DNA of 64,000 nucleotides from Xenopus tropicalis (Eukaryota > Chordata > Amphibia > Anura > Pipidae), in assembly GCF_000004195.4 (NCBI RefSeq), contig NC_030685.2, forward strand, positions 51,763,516-51,827,515, read 5' to 3'. The notes under the pieces were generated by a model. It did no database searches. It had not been told where the DNA came from and saw nothing but the letters and a program-made list of their open reading frames with translations. Shown here piece after piece: positions 35,365-46,690 of the stretch. The position numbers and the translations under genes were made by a program. The first letter of the stretch is position 1. The number at the start of each line of letters is the position of its first letter.

Positions 35365-37191
35365 CTTTCAAGGAACCAGAGTATACTATTTTCTAACAGT
35401 GGCTTCATATCCTCTGTTGTCTAACAGTTATATATGTAGGATTCTTATTTATTAGTGAATTTTAATTTTAATTTTAATTTAGACAATGTATAGTTATTTT
35501 AGGGAAAACTATTGAGCTTTTTGAATACAGAACCTGACATGGAGTTGACATTTTAAAACCAATGAAAGACAGGAAAGTACAAGGCTGGATTGTTACTGGG
35601 CTTAGAGAGTTATTTATTGACATAGCTGCTGTATCAGAAGGACTTCGCACACTCAAAATATTGCATGTGTCAACAGGGCTCCCACTACTGACTGATGTCG
35701 CTGTTGGCCCGAGTGAGATATTCATTGGATAGGGCATGGTTTTTTGACTGGCACACAAGTCAGTAGGGAGAAGACTAAAACTCATCCATGGGGTACTCTA
35801 CCTTAGCTTAAAGCTTCTGCTGGGCCCTGCCTACCTCTGTAAGTTGAAAAACATGCATCATCCTTCATGAGGGGTATCCAAGAAAAAGTCTGCTCCAGTC
35901 CGTTAAATACTACGTAGGTGTAGATGTGTCACATAAGACACACCTGGAGATCTCTAGTGGGGCTATCCTAAGCTCTCCTTCTTCCTCTAGGAAACACCAT
36001 TATGGCATGTAGATTACTGCTCTCACATAAAGGTACTATTCTGGCATTGAGGGCAATAAACTATATCTGATATGTAACTATTATTAATAGACACTCCCTA
36101 AGTAGCAATAATATTTTAACAACTATGTGGTATAGTTTATTTAGCACCCTCATTGGATATAAAAAAAATGCAGTACAAGTTCATTACGATATGAAAACAG
36201 TTATTTCAAACACAAAATGTAAGGAAATAGATATGTGAATTGGAATGTATTATATTATCACCATAGTTAGACACATTTGGCCCTAGAAGCCAAATTTGTG
36301 TTGAATATCACATTTCGTCTGCTGTAATATATTGAGTAACTCATTATTAGTCATCTGTAAGTATAGCTTGATCCACTTGTATCTTTGAGATGGAGTGCTT
36401 CCTAACCATGCTGCACATGAAATAGGACATTTTTATGTAATTGATATAATTCTAAAAAAAATGTGACATGTCTGAAAGCCACCCATGTCAATATTTTTCA
36501 TAAGTACTGCTACTAAGCAGGTTTGACTAATGGAAACAAATTCTAAGAAATTACAGAAGAAATGTCTCCTTGGTAATGGCATTTTCTGTCATTAGGAAAA
36601 TACCAGAGGTCTGGTAAAACAATATATTTTGTTATTTATTAAATTAACCTTTTTTTGATTCCAGGAAATTGTTCTGTAGATAAAAAACAGGGTCTGAGGA
36701 ATGCAAGTGCATATCCGCTAATATATTTAATTTATTTTACAAATCTATGAGGCTTTCTACAAATCCCAACAGCATCAATGTCCTTTGTCTAATGTACCTA
36801 AATGCAGAGTATTGTTTTCAGCATATTCTGACATGTCATTTAGACACAAGGATAAGAAAATCAGTAGAGCAAACTTATAGCATGGGTTTATTTTTCTTCC
36901 CTCCCCCTCAAATGTTAAGAGTTCAAGGAAGAAATCTGTTGAATTAGTTCTTATAATAAGGTCTTATAATAAGAAGAAAATAGTCAAGAATTGTGGGATT
37001 GCATTGTTTCTCATGCAATGTCTTGCAGGTTTGTTTAGCATAAATTGAAGAGAAAATATTTTAGCATTGAGGGTACAGTTTTAGACAGGGCTGACAGGGC
37101 TGCAGATAATAATTTGCTCTATCTGTGTACATGCCTATCTTGAGATCAATCACTATATACAGCCAACACATACAAAAAAAAAATTAAAAGT
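35365..37191. other. no host gene recognised; one degenerate open stretch
   Basis: Between 35476 and 35715 the plus strand keeps one frame open except for a single tga near 35536, reading VQGWIVTGLRELFIDIAAVS and HVSTGLPLLTDVAVG. I do not recognise the family; the long near-open frame in AT-rich DNA hints at a decayed coding sequence. The rest is unremarkable. Confidence 0.35.
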
Positions 37192-37196
37192 CCATG

Positions 37197-37678
37197 GGGC
37201 CGATTCACTAAAGGTCGATATTTCGATATTATTTTTCACAATAATTTTGTCGCAAAGTACGAAATTCTTGCGAAAAGTACGAAAAATCGCAAAAATTACG
37301 CTAGGAGCCTACATATATTAATAATTCACCCCCATACTTGAATAAATCCCACTGCCAAGTCCATATTGTGTTGCCAAAAGCTCATGAACTGTACTTTTCT
37401 ATAATTACCGCCTTCCCCAAGTAGGTGTTAATTTTCACACAGACTAATGCGATATTTAACGCAGATATGTGTTTGTGAATCATGCGTTAGTATTATTTCT
37501 GTGCGCAAATTAATGCAATGCGTTAAAATTAATCCATGTGGTAGTGCGAAATTTAAAGCATGCGATATGTGACTTAACACATGTGATAATACTTTAGCGA
37601 ACCGTGCCTTAATTTTCGCGTCTACTTTATTGCAAAAAAGCATGCGATAAGACTTATCAACCTTTAGTGAATCAGCCC
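37197..37678. mobile_element. TIR element with 5-bp target duplication
   Basis: Left end gggccgattcactaaaggt and right end acctttagtgaatcagccc are inverted repeats. The flanks repeat ccatg (37192-37196 and 37679-37683). The right two thirds, from ataaatcccactgccaag onward, match the right part of the element at 48820-49491 in the same orientation, while the first 130 bases are unrelated to it. Confidence 0.85.
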
Positions 37679-37683
37679 CCATG

Positions 37684-37983
37684 TCAGGGTTTTTTTTGAG
37701 GTTGGCACCTCATGTCTTGCCATTAACACATGGAGCTGCATAGATGAAACTGGCACCCAGAACTGTTGAATTGCTACAATTGAACTTCTATATTGGCACT
37801 GTAGATTCGGTTGTACTTGAGTTATGCCTGTCTACAGCAATCTTTGCAAATGGGCACAGAACCTTATAAAATAAGCTGGGTGAGAGATATATAATGGTTT
37901 ACAGCTCTCTCAGTAGGAGAGCTGACACCAGCATAACATTTCACAATTTGAGAACTCATGTATATCACTCTACAGGGGTCATA
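37684..37983. other. no gene recognised
   Basis: Nothing recognised. Confidence 0.4.
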
Positions 37984-38256
37984 TACAGGTATGGGACCCG
38001 TTATACAGAAACTTGTTATCCATAAAGGCCATCTCCCATAGACTCCATGTTAAAATGATCTCCATTTTTCTGTAGTAACAGTACATTATATTTAATCCTA
38101 TCTAATAAATACGTATTGCAAAACAATCTTACTGGGTTTATTTCATGATTAAATTATTTTTAGCAGGCTTAAGGTATGGAGGTATGGAGCAGGCTTAAGG
38201 TATCCAGAAATCCCCCCAGGTCCCAAGCATTCTGGATAACAGGTCCCATACTTGTT
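37984..38256. mobile_element. palindromic element of the tatggga/ggataac family
   Basis: Starts tacaggtatgggacccgtta and ends ggataacaggtcccatactt. A local duplication, agcaggcttaaggtat, occurs twice near 38163-38205. Confidence 0.8.
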
Positions 38257-38279
38257 TATACCCTATGAGACCCAGCTAC

Positions 38280-40560
38280 TGTTGCAAATGGAGGAGGCTT
38301 CACAACTGGGTCAAGTTGTTATTACTGACGTTGGAGCGGAAATATGATGTGATTGGTGTTGCTGAAAAATGATATTAAATCATTACTGTTCTCAATTCAT
38401 TCCATTAATAAGAAAAAGTGTTAAGAATCACCCTATGTGGCTTAACTCTGAGGTATAGAAGTTAATAGGGAGAAAAAGGAAAGCTTTTAAGAAATATAAG
38501 TCAGAGGGGACAGTAGATGCGTTTAATGATTATAAACACTATAACAAGTGTTGTAAAACAGCAATCCGGAACGCAAAGATACAAAATGAGGAGCGCATCG
38601 CGGCCGAGGCCAAGACTAACCCCGAAAAGTTTTTTAAGTATATTAATAGTAAAAAGATGCAGGTTGAGGGTGTGGCCCCATTGAGTTATAATAACAATAT
38701 GGTTACAGCGGATACAGAAAAGGCAGATGTGCTTAACCAGTTCTTTTCTTCTGTGTATACAGTAGAGGAGCCAGAGGGCCAAGTCACCCAATAGCTTCAC
38801 TGTTGCCTCAGCTCCAACTACACAGTGGTTGGCACAGGATATGATGCTTAAAGGGTTACACACAATAAATGTAAACAAGGCACCTGGGCCAGATGGAATA
38901 CACCCTCGGGTACTGAGAGACCTAGGGGCAGAATTGCAGTGGCCCTTGTTTCTGATATTCTCAGACTCTCTTTCATCACCTAGGGATTGGAAGAAGGCGA
39001 ATGTCATTCCCATATTTAAAAAGGGAGTAAAATCTCAGCCTGGCAATTATAGGCCAGTAAGTTTGACATCCGTGGTGGGCAAGTTATTTGAAGGCTTGTT
39101 AAGGGATCACATTCAAAATTATGTAGTGGAGAATGCCATTATGAGCAGTAATCAGCATGGCTTTATGAAGGACAGGTCATGTCAGACCAATTTAATTGCT
39201 TTTTATGATGAGGTAAGTAAGAAGCTGGACAGTGGGGATGCAGTAGATATAATCTATTTGGATTTTGCCAAAGCATTTGATACCGTTCCTCACAAACGAC
39301 TGCTTTCTAAGCTAAGGTCTATTGGTCTTAGTGAAGTCATTTGCACATGGATAGAAAACTGGCTACAGGATCGGGTACAGAGGGTGGTTGTTAATGGTAC
39401 ATTCTCTACTTGGAATAAGGTTCTCAGTGGGGTCCCTCAGGGTTCTGTACTGGGTCCACTTTTATTTAATTTGTTCATAAATGACTTAGGGGAGGGTATT
39501 ATGAGTAATGTATCAGTGTTTGCAGATGACACAAAACTCTGCAGACCAGTCAATTCTATCCAGGATGTGACATCCCTGCAGCAGGATCTTGACCAACTGG
39601 CAATCTGGGCAGCTAAGTGGCAGATGAGATTTAATGTGGATAAATGTAAGGTCATGCACCTGGGATGTAAAAATATGCAAGCCCCGTATACCCTTAATGG
39701 GACTGCACTAGGCAAATCCATAATGGAGAAGGACCTTGGAGTCCTTGTAGATAATAAACTTGGCTGTAGCAAGCAATGCCAGGCAGCAGCTGCAAGGGCA
39801 AACAAGGTTTTGAGCTGTATTAAAAGGGGTATAGATTCACGGGAGGAGGGGGTTATTCTTCCCCTTTACAGAGCGCTGGTAAGGCCCCATCTAGAATATG
39901 CTGTTCAGTTTTGGTCTCCAGTGCTCAAACGGGATATTATTGAGTTAGAGAGGGTCCAGAGAAGGGCAACTAAGCTGGTAAAGGGTATGGAAAGTCTCAG
40001 TTATGAAGAAAGACTGGCCAAGTTGGGTCTGTTTACACTGGAGAAGAGGCGCTTAAGAGGTGACATGATAACTATGTATAAATATATAAAGGGATCATAT
40101 AATAACCTCTCTAATGTTTTATTTACCAGTAGGTCCTTCCAACGGACACGAGGGCACCCACTCCGTTTAGAAGAAGGGAGGTTCCATTTAAATATTCGGA
40201 AAGGATTTTTTACAGTGAGAGCTGTGAAGTTCTGGAATTCCCTCCCCGAATCAGTCGTGCTGGCTGATACATTATATAATTTTAAGAAGGGGCTGGATGG
40301 ATTCTTAGCAAGTGAGGGAATACAGGGGTATGGGAGATAGCTGTTAGTACTAGTTGATCCAGGGACTGGTCCGATTGCCATCTTGGAGTCAGGAAGGAAT
40401 TTTTTCCCCTTTGCGGCAAATTAGAGAGGCTTCAGATGGGGTTTTTTGCCTTCCTCTGGATCAACTAGTAGTTAGGCAGGTTATATATAGGCATTATGAT
40501 TGAACTTGATGGACGTATGTCTTTTTTCAACCCAACTTACTATGTTACTATGTTACTATG
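38280..40560 (+). mobile_element. CR1-clade LINE, copy A
   Basis: The element starts inside the endonuclease: codons for KYDVIGVAE are readable near 38335-38371, then an internal deletion joins to the linker region at about 38410. The RT ORF follows, then a 3' UTR with ttgatccagggactggtccg and ggaaggaattttttcccc. The end is gaacttgatgg...ttcaaccca plus repeats of ttactatg. 3' tails of this short-tandem kind without poly(A) are characteristic of CR1. The first part is broken by stops, and a frame change lies near 38775-38785. Confidence 0.85.
38829..40340 (+). pseudogene. CR1 LINE ORF2: reverse transcriptase, N-terminally incomplete
   Basis: This 503-codon frame is the reverse transcriptase of a non-LTR retrotransposon, which copies LINE RNA at the nicked target site. 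Motifs in order are NKAPGPDGIHP (about residues 16-26), NYRPVSLTSVVGK, LDFAKAFDTVPH (about 145), SGVPQGSVLGPLLFNLFIND (about 199-218), the catalytic FADD (about 231-234), and the CR1 C-terminal region with RRATKLVKGM and FFTVRAVKFWNSLP. The catalytic aspartates in LDF and FADD are kept. The first Met is not a true start: the same ORF continues upstream in another frame from about 38470, with EERIAAEAKTNPEKFFKYI readable there, across a frameshift near 38780. The endonuclease is mostly deleted, so autonomous mobility is unlikely. The long intact frame suggests fairly recent insertion. Confidence 0.9.
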
Positions 40561-41062
40561 AGGTTAGACTGTCGAGGTTGGGGTTGTTTTCTCTGGAAAA
40601 GAGGCGCTTGCGAGGGGACATGATTACTCTGTACAAGTACATTAGAGGGGATTATAGGCAGATGGGGGATGTTCTTTTTTCCATAAAAACGATCAATGCA
40701 CCAGAGACCACCCCTTTAGATTAGAGGAACGGAGCTTCCATTTGAAGCAGCGTAGGTGGTTTTTCACGGTGAGGGCAGTGAGGTTGGGGTATGCCCTTCC
40801 TAGAGATGTGGTAATGGCAGATTCTGTTAATGCTTTTTTAGAGGGGCCTGGATAAGTTTTTGAACAATCAGAATATCCAAGGCTATTGTGATACTAATAT
40901 CTACAGTTAGTATTAGTGGTTGTATATATAGTTTATGTATGTGAGTGTATAGATTGGTAGGTGTGGGTTAGGTGTGCTGGGTTTACTTGGATGGGTTGAA
41001 CTTGATGGACTCTGGTCTTTTTTCAACACTATGTAACTATGTAACTACAGTATGTAACTATG
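40555..41062 (+). mobile_element. CR1-clade LINE, copy B, 5'-truncated
   Basis: A 3' fragment of the same subfamily as copy C. It starts at actatgaggttagactg inside the ORF2 C-terminal region (EVRLSRLGLFSLEKRRLRGD) and continues with frameshifts through the 3' UTR gtatagattggtaggtgtgg. The tail reads ttcaacactatgtaactatg. It begins exactly where copy A's tail ends, sharing the six bases actatg. It carries indels relative to copy C (for example near 40681 and 40835). Confidence 0.85.
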
Positions 41063-41310
41063 TCGCACTCTGTGCCACACACTGATTCAGCAAAGTTTAT
41101 GTCAGTGTAAAAAATACAAACAGTACATTTTGCATCTGCTTTTTGCACCCACCCTTGCTCTTGGTAGATAAGCCTATCTGCAGTAATGTAGTGCTGTTTA
41201 AAATATTTTATTTGTGCATATATCTCTATTAGTAAATGTAATTGTATTAAATACAACACCAAAATTTGCTCTAAGCCACTCAGCACATCAAGTCTAATTT
41301 AAAATTTGAA
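41063..41310. other. no gene recognised
   Basis: Nothing recognised. Confidence 0.35.
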
Positions 41311-41720
41311 ACAGCCAGTCTCAATTAGCATTCGCTCACCCCTTCACAAAGTTGGTCTGGGTGCCGTGCCCTGGACCCTTCACCCAGGGAAAATTATTTT
41401 CACAACTATTTCTTCATTAGATTATCATGTAAATCACAGTTTTGCATGGACACTCACCCCACTGATCCAGTGGTCCGGGTGCAGCGCCCCAGACCTGTAG
41501 CAAAGGGAGACCCAGCAGTCACAAGCACAATTTCTCGATGGGTACGCACTCCAGACACGGGTGAAGGTGGTTTAAGAAATAGCTTTATTCACATTTGTCC
41601 TCATGCGTTTCGTGTTTTTTTTAACACGTAGTCATAGGTATATTGCCAAACACATAATCACACAATTTAAAATACTGAAGGATCTGACATCACAAATTCT
41701 GTCACCGCCCTTTTCTTAAT
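41311..41720. repeat. interspersed repeat with internal duplication
   Basis: A unit with ctcacccc...tggtctgggtgccgtgccctgga (41333) recurs diverged as ctcaccccactgatccag and tggtccgggtgcagcgcccc (41453). It is followed by a catgcgtttcgtg...aacacgtagtcat palindrome near 41602-41635, similar in type to the core at 13510. Borders approximate. Confidence 0.4.
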
Positions 41721-43387
41721 TATTATTAATAAAAAAACACTTCCAAAATCTTCACCTTTTTTTTATTTGTCAGGTATTGTATCTGAAATGGCTTTTCAGA
41801 TTTACCACATGGCAAAGCAAGAGTTAATAGATTTAGTTCTGCTCTATTTGCCTGTACCCAAGGGTGCTGAGATAAATGCAGACAAAAATTTGTCATGTTT
41901 AAATCTTTTTTTCTACTTTTAGCAACTCCCCATGAGTACAGATCCTAAGGGCAGAATAAAATCAATAAAATCAACTTTTGTGTTGCTCTGCAGTGAAACA
42001 CATATTCACCATGGTTAAAAATGCCTATGTGTATGAAGGCTGTAGTTGGATCCTTCTCATGACATTACCACAGTTTACTTAATGAGTCTGCACAGTGCCT
42101 CTATAATTAATACTGCTGCCTTGCAGCAATTACATCTTGGGCAAGGAGTTTGTGCCCTGGTACCACAGATTCCTCCCACACTGCAAAAACCTACTGGCTA
42201 ATGATAACCATGTGTAAACATGACACTATATAAATTTATATGCATTCTAATAATATGTTTAGAGAAGTGGGGTTCTCTATTGCTGAGTTAAAGGTTTTAT
42301 CAATAAGAAGAGTAAACAGCATTGTAAATATTCCTTCTGAGTGTCAAAGTAAGAGCTGACAAAAAAAACCCCTCTTGAACTGGCAAAGTTAACCGTAGCA
42401 ATAAGAGCGTTGTGATGCCATTTCTACGTTAATATGCCAAAGGCAGACAGCGTCCTCCAATCTGCAGTAATTATCTTGACAAGTTCAATTAGTGGGGAGG
42501 AAAAATGATACAGTGGCTTGAGATCTCATTTTCTTTCCTCGTCTTTTTCACTCTGCAGAAGCCTGTTGGCACAGCACATTATAAAATCTGCATTGCACCA
42601 GAGGGGAAAATGTTATGTCTCACTATCTTGATGGCAACTGAAAGAAACTCTACCAGCAGCATGTGGGTTCCCTACGCATTCAGGTGTTGTTGCTGGAGAC
42701 AGGAGGAGTAATCATTATAGAGCTAGAAGGGGCCTCCTTTTGTACACCCCCATCAGCAGCAGATGTACTACTTCCAGGGGTACAGGATGCCTGTGGTATG
42801 TGATTAATTCCTAAGACGTGCAAAGCTATTGCATTCAAAAATGAATACCAACATTTAAAGAGATACCAACAGTTGCTCTCTATGGTGTGTGGAATATTAT
42901 GGAATGCATTTACCTGCATTCATAGATCCTGCTGTATGGATTCTTAATGCAAAAAGTAAATGTATCAGACACATGAGGGATTTTAAAGGGTGATGGAGCA
43001 TTCAGTGTTGCCTGTAACAATAGCAAAAATACTTAGCAGTCAGTTAATTACTATCCTGTCTTTATTAATAGTTAGTAGATTGGTAGAGGCCTAGTGGATT
43101 TATAACCTTACACAAGCTGTTTATTTAGTAAAAGATGCCTGTGTTTTTAGCATTCAGGTAATTAACATGGAAAATCCCCACTCTGGGTAGAATTATGATT
43201 TTATTATATGAATGTGTGCTGATTTTATGTTAATTGTACTGAGAATTAAAATATGCATGAAACTGATGTTTGGTACTCCAAATGAAGAATATTTGGATTG
43301 TTCAGGGGAACATTACTCTTTAAAATAGTACACTTAAAACAAAAATCAGTTGTTCAAGATGAACTGGAATTTATACAGTCAAAGACC
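41721..43387. other. no gene recognised; possible conserved non-coding block
   Basis: The part at about 42380-42670 is repeat-free with mixed composition. No coding domain recognised. Confidence 0.4.
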
Positions 43388-43800
43388 AAGGGGTCAATTT
43401 AACAATACCCTGCCACAAAATTTCTGGAAGCAAAATTGTACCGCTCAGTGCTCATTCACATTGAACTCTTGGCAGGATTGCTGCACTCTGCACCTTATAC
43501 TGAAATAAAGATCCAGTGTGAAGTGCAGAGAGCAGTGCCAATGGGCGCATGGTAGTCCCATCTTCAGGAACGAAGTACAGGGCTCCTTTGCAACCTGTGC
43601 TCACCAGCGCTCCCTAACTTGCACATCGGAATGAATACAGCAGTGCTGAATGCAAGTGGCACTCTATCCATGGGTCACACATAGCTCTTTGGAGCAAGCT
43701 ATTTTTGAAGGTACAGAGCAGGGTGCAAAAAGTACAACAAAGACATGGAAATTTGTGACTGTTTATTGCACTTCAAGCCTTGCATGAAGTCACAGGTGAT
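43388..43800. repeat. interspersed repeat starting aggggtcaattta
   Basis: Begins aaggggtcaatttaacaata. Contains gaatacagcagtgctgaatg, whose near reverse complement occurs in the block at 46391. Same general family as 16862 and 21454 by its start and gc-rich oligo words. Confidence 0.4.
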
Positions 43801-43847
43801 TTCTTTAGTCTGACATGGGTTTAAAGATACTTTTGTACACTAGTGCT

Positions 43848-44895
43848 TTTTGCTTTTTAACTTGTTTATTAATGACCTGGAGGTGGGCATAGACAGTACT
43901 GTTTCTATTTTTGCTGATGACACAAAATTGTGCAAAACTATAAGTTCCATGCAGGATGCTGCCGCTTTGCAGAGCGATTTGACAAAATTAGATAACTGGG
44001 CAGCAAACTGGAAAATGAGGTTCAATGTTGATAAGTACAAAGTTATTCATTTTGGTAGAAATAATATAAACGCAAACTATCTACTGAATGGTAGTGTGTT
44101 GGGGGTATCCTTAATGGAGAAGGATCTAGGGGTTTTTGTTGATAACAAGTTGTCTAATGCCAGGCAGTGTCATTCTGTGGCTACTAAAGCAAATAAAGTG
44201 CTGTCTTGTATAAAAAAGGGCGTTGACTCAAGGGATGAGAACATAATTTTGCCCCTTTATAGGTCCCTGGTAAGGCCTCACCTTGAGTATGCAGTGCAGT
44301 TTTGGGCTCCAGTCCTTAAGAAGGATATTAATGAGCTGGAGAAAGTGCAGAGACGTGCAACTAAACTGGTTAAGGGGATGGAAGATTTAAACTATGAGGT
44401 GAGACTGTCGAGGTTGGGGTTGTTTTCTCTGGAAAAGAGGCGCTTGCGAGGGGACATGATTACTCTGTACAAGTACATTAGAGGGGATTATAGGCAGATG
44501 GGGGATGTTCTTTTTTCCCATAAAAACAATCAACGCACCAGAGGTCACCCCTTTAGATTAGAGGAAAGGAGCTTCCATTTGAAGCAGCGTAGGTGGTTTT
44601 TCACGGTGAGGGCAGTGAGGTTATGGAATGCCCTTCCTAGTGATGTGGTAATGGCAGATTCTGTTAATGCCTTTAAGAGGGGCCTGGATGAGTTCTTGAT
44701 CAATCAGAATATCCAAGGCTATTGTGATACTAATATCTACAGTTAGTACTAGTGGTTGTATTTATAGTTTATGTATGTGAGTGTATAGATTGGTAGGTGT
44801 GGGTTAGGTGTGCTGGGTTTACTTGGATGGGTTGAACTTGATGGACACTGGTCTTTTTTCAACCCTATGTAACTATGTAACTATGTAACTAGTGC
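43848..44895 (+). mobile_element. CR1-clade LINE, copy C, 5'-truncated
   Basis: Starts within the RT at codons for LFNLFINDLEVGI and runs intact to the stop at 44744-44746. A short 3' UTR follows, with gtatagattggtaggtgtgg and gaacttgatggacactggtc, and a (tatgtaac)n tail to about 44892. The subfamily differs from copy A in sequence and 3' UTR but matches copy B. Confidence 0.9.
43850..44746 (+). pseudogene. CR1 LINE ORF2 C-terminal part, copy C
   Basis: This 298-codon open frame covers the catalytic FADD (residues 21-24), the thumb-like region (MEKDLGVFVDNKL, then HLEYAVQFWAPVLKKDI) and the CR1 C-terminal region RRATKLVKGMEDL...FFTVRAVRLWNALPSDVV. The fingers domain, the first catalytic aspartate (in the LDF motif) and the whole endonuclease are missing through 5' truncation, so the product could not work. 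The absence of frameshifts over 900 bases suggests a young insertion. The Met at the start is not a genuine initiator. Confidence 0.9.
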
Positions 44896-45310
44896 TGGGT
44901 TCGGGAGCTCTGGAACCCAAGGCAAGGGTGTAATTATTTGTACCATCCCCCACCACAGCTGTGATCTCACTACACAGTTACCCCATGTCTGGATTTAGCA
45001 GATTACACAAGAAAGATGACAAGACATGAAGAGCTGGTCTATTGATTAGGCACAGGGCTAACCTCCATCATCTAATGGGAACTTAGATGGCTGGACAAAG
45101 TATTATTAAGGAAGTGTCCAGGTGCAAAAGCAAGTTGGATGCCAGGGGAGCCATTTTTGAGGCTGGCAATGCAGTATTAAAGTTAATATGAAGGCACGTG
45201 TCAATGTAATTCATTTGTTTGTATGATTTTGCCAAAATCATCAATAAACCACAAGGAACACAATTTCTCCAATAGTTCCTCCCTTTTTCCAAAATGTTTG
45301 CATCCTAGGT
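44896..45310. other. no gene recognised
   Basis: Nothing recognised. Confidence 0.4.
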
Positions 45311-45780
45311 CACTGTAGACCTCTTTTTTATTGTACTATGTTGATTGGCACTCTGCTGCGACTGTATTGGGTGTAGCTCCAGGCAACTGTCCAATTAAGT
45401 GGCTATTTAAGATGGCCTCTTCCTCCTGCTGAATCACTGAGCTTTGTTTTGTGTTCTTGAGTTCCTGCATTCCTACATTACTGCCTTGCCCTTATCTTTA
45501 TCCTTGTCGTTATCCTATTGTCTGATTTCATGGTTTGACCTCTGGTTTACTACATGCACGTGCTGTTATTTGCTGCCTGCCCAGACCTCCTTCCTGCTAA
45601 AAGGTCTGGTTATTGTCTCATGCCTGCCTCAACCATTGGCCTGTTATAATTGGCATCCAGTTTCCATTGTGTCACTAACCAGGGTTACACAGCAGAGGGG
45701 CTCCTACCAAACAGTTCCTCACAAGTGGGGTTTCTTGATACCACTACTCATCATTATTCAGTTCATATGTGAAGAATGCT
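45311..45780 (+). mobile_element. LTR-like block, borders unresolved
   Basis: Pyrimidine-rich sequence with a TATA-like ctatttaagatgg at about 45402 and tgcctgcctcaaccattggcc at about 45622. The latter closely resembles a segment of the solo LTR at 758-1346. I could not find TG...CA ends with a matching target duplication, so extent and orientation are inferred. Confidence 0.4.
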
Positions 45781-46390
45781 GGCTTGCTGGCTTCTTATCC
45801 AACAAGAATTATTAAGTCTCTATTTTAACTTTTGCAAATTATTTCTCCAACTTATATAAAAAAATCACTTGTGTGATTTGTTTTTCTCAAATGCTTTGCA
45901 CCATCGTCATATTGTTTGCTGGCCAGCTTCTGTGCATATTCAATTTGTTCTTTCTGTCAAATAATACAGTATTATACTTTTTAATTCAAAGTAATGTTCC
46001 AGTATTAAAATTGCAGAAAGGCAAGTTTGACCTAAAGCTATTGAGAAGGAATGGCGTGACAAGACTATTGATGCTGTTTGTCATGAGGTTTTATGCAGCT
46101 CATCAGAAAATCTCTTATCAGAGGACAGCAGGTAGAGCTTCTACACTTCGCTTTGTCAATAAAAAATGCACTTGTTGCTGTGGGTTACTAAACCTGCTTC
46201 AAATTTTGCCACCTTGCGTTACAAAATATAGTGGCCATAATAAGGATTTCACCTTCTCAATATTGAAATACTGTAATTCATGCCGCATTGAGAAACAGAA
46301 GTACAGAGACTAAAACCAGGATCAAAGACCAAAAGAATAATATTTAACAGTGAACAATAGAGGGCATAGAGCACATAAAAATAGATACAT
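45781..46390. other. no gene recognised
   Basis: A 146-codon plus-strand open frame (45873-46313) is leucine- and cysteine-rich without a recognisable domain; treated as chance. Confidence 0.4.
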
Positions 46391-46690
46391 GTGCCTTGCA
46401 CTTTTCTGCATTTTCACAGGTCTCTGCGTTCAAAATGGAATACAGAGACCTGTGTGTGCCCCATGAGTACCTCCTCCTGCATTCAGCAGTGCTGTATTCA
46501 TGACAAGTGGGCAGGGGATAAACATAGGTGTACTTCCTTCACCACCCACCAATCCTCTAACTTGCTCATCATTCCGGTGCAAAAGTTAGGGCATGTTGGT
46601 GGGCACTGACTGCAATGGAGCTGACTTTATTGATGTAATTGGTGCACAATATGCAGTGAGTGCAATGTTTCAGAGGGGTGTGTCTGTGTG
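46391..46690. repeat. interspersed repeat related to 43388
   Basis: Contains cattcagcagtgctgtattc, a near reverse complement of the 43650 segment, and tctaacttgctcatcattcc. The short inverted pair caggtctctgcgtt / acagagacctgtg lies at 46420-46455. Confidence 0.4.

Noticed and set aside
38501..39013. 170-codon minus-strand open frame
   Set aside because: It is antisense to the CR1 ORF2, whose plus-strand motifs are unmistakable.
45311..45780. Solo LTR with defined ends
   Set aside because: Similarity to the 758 LTR is local only, and no TG...CA ends with a matching duplication could be found, so only a loose LTR-like call is made.
45873..46313. 146-codon open frame, leucine- and cysteine-rich
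   Set aside because: No recognisable domain, no splice or promoter context, and many stops in AT-rich DNA make a frame of this size plausible by chance.
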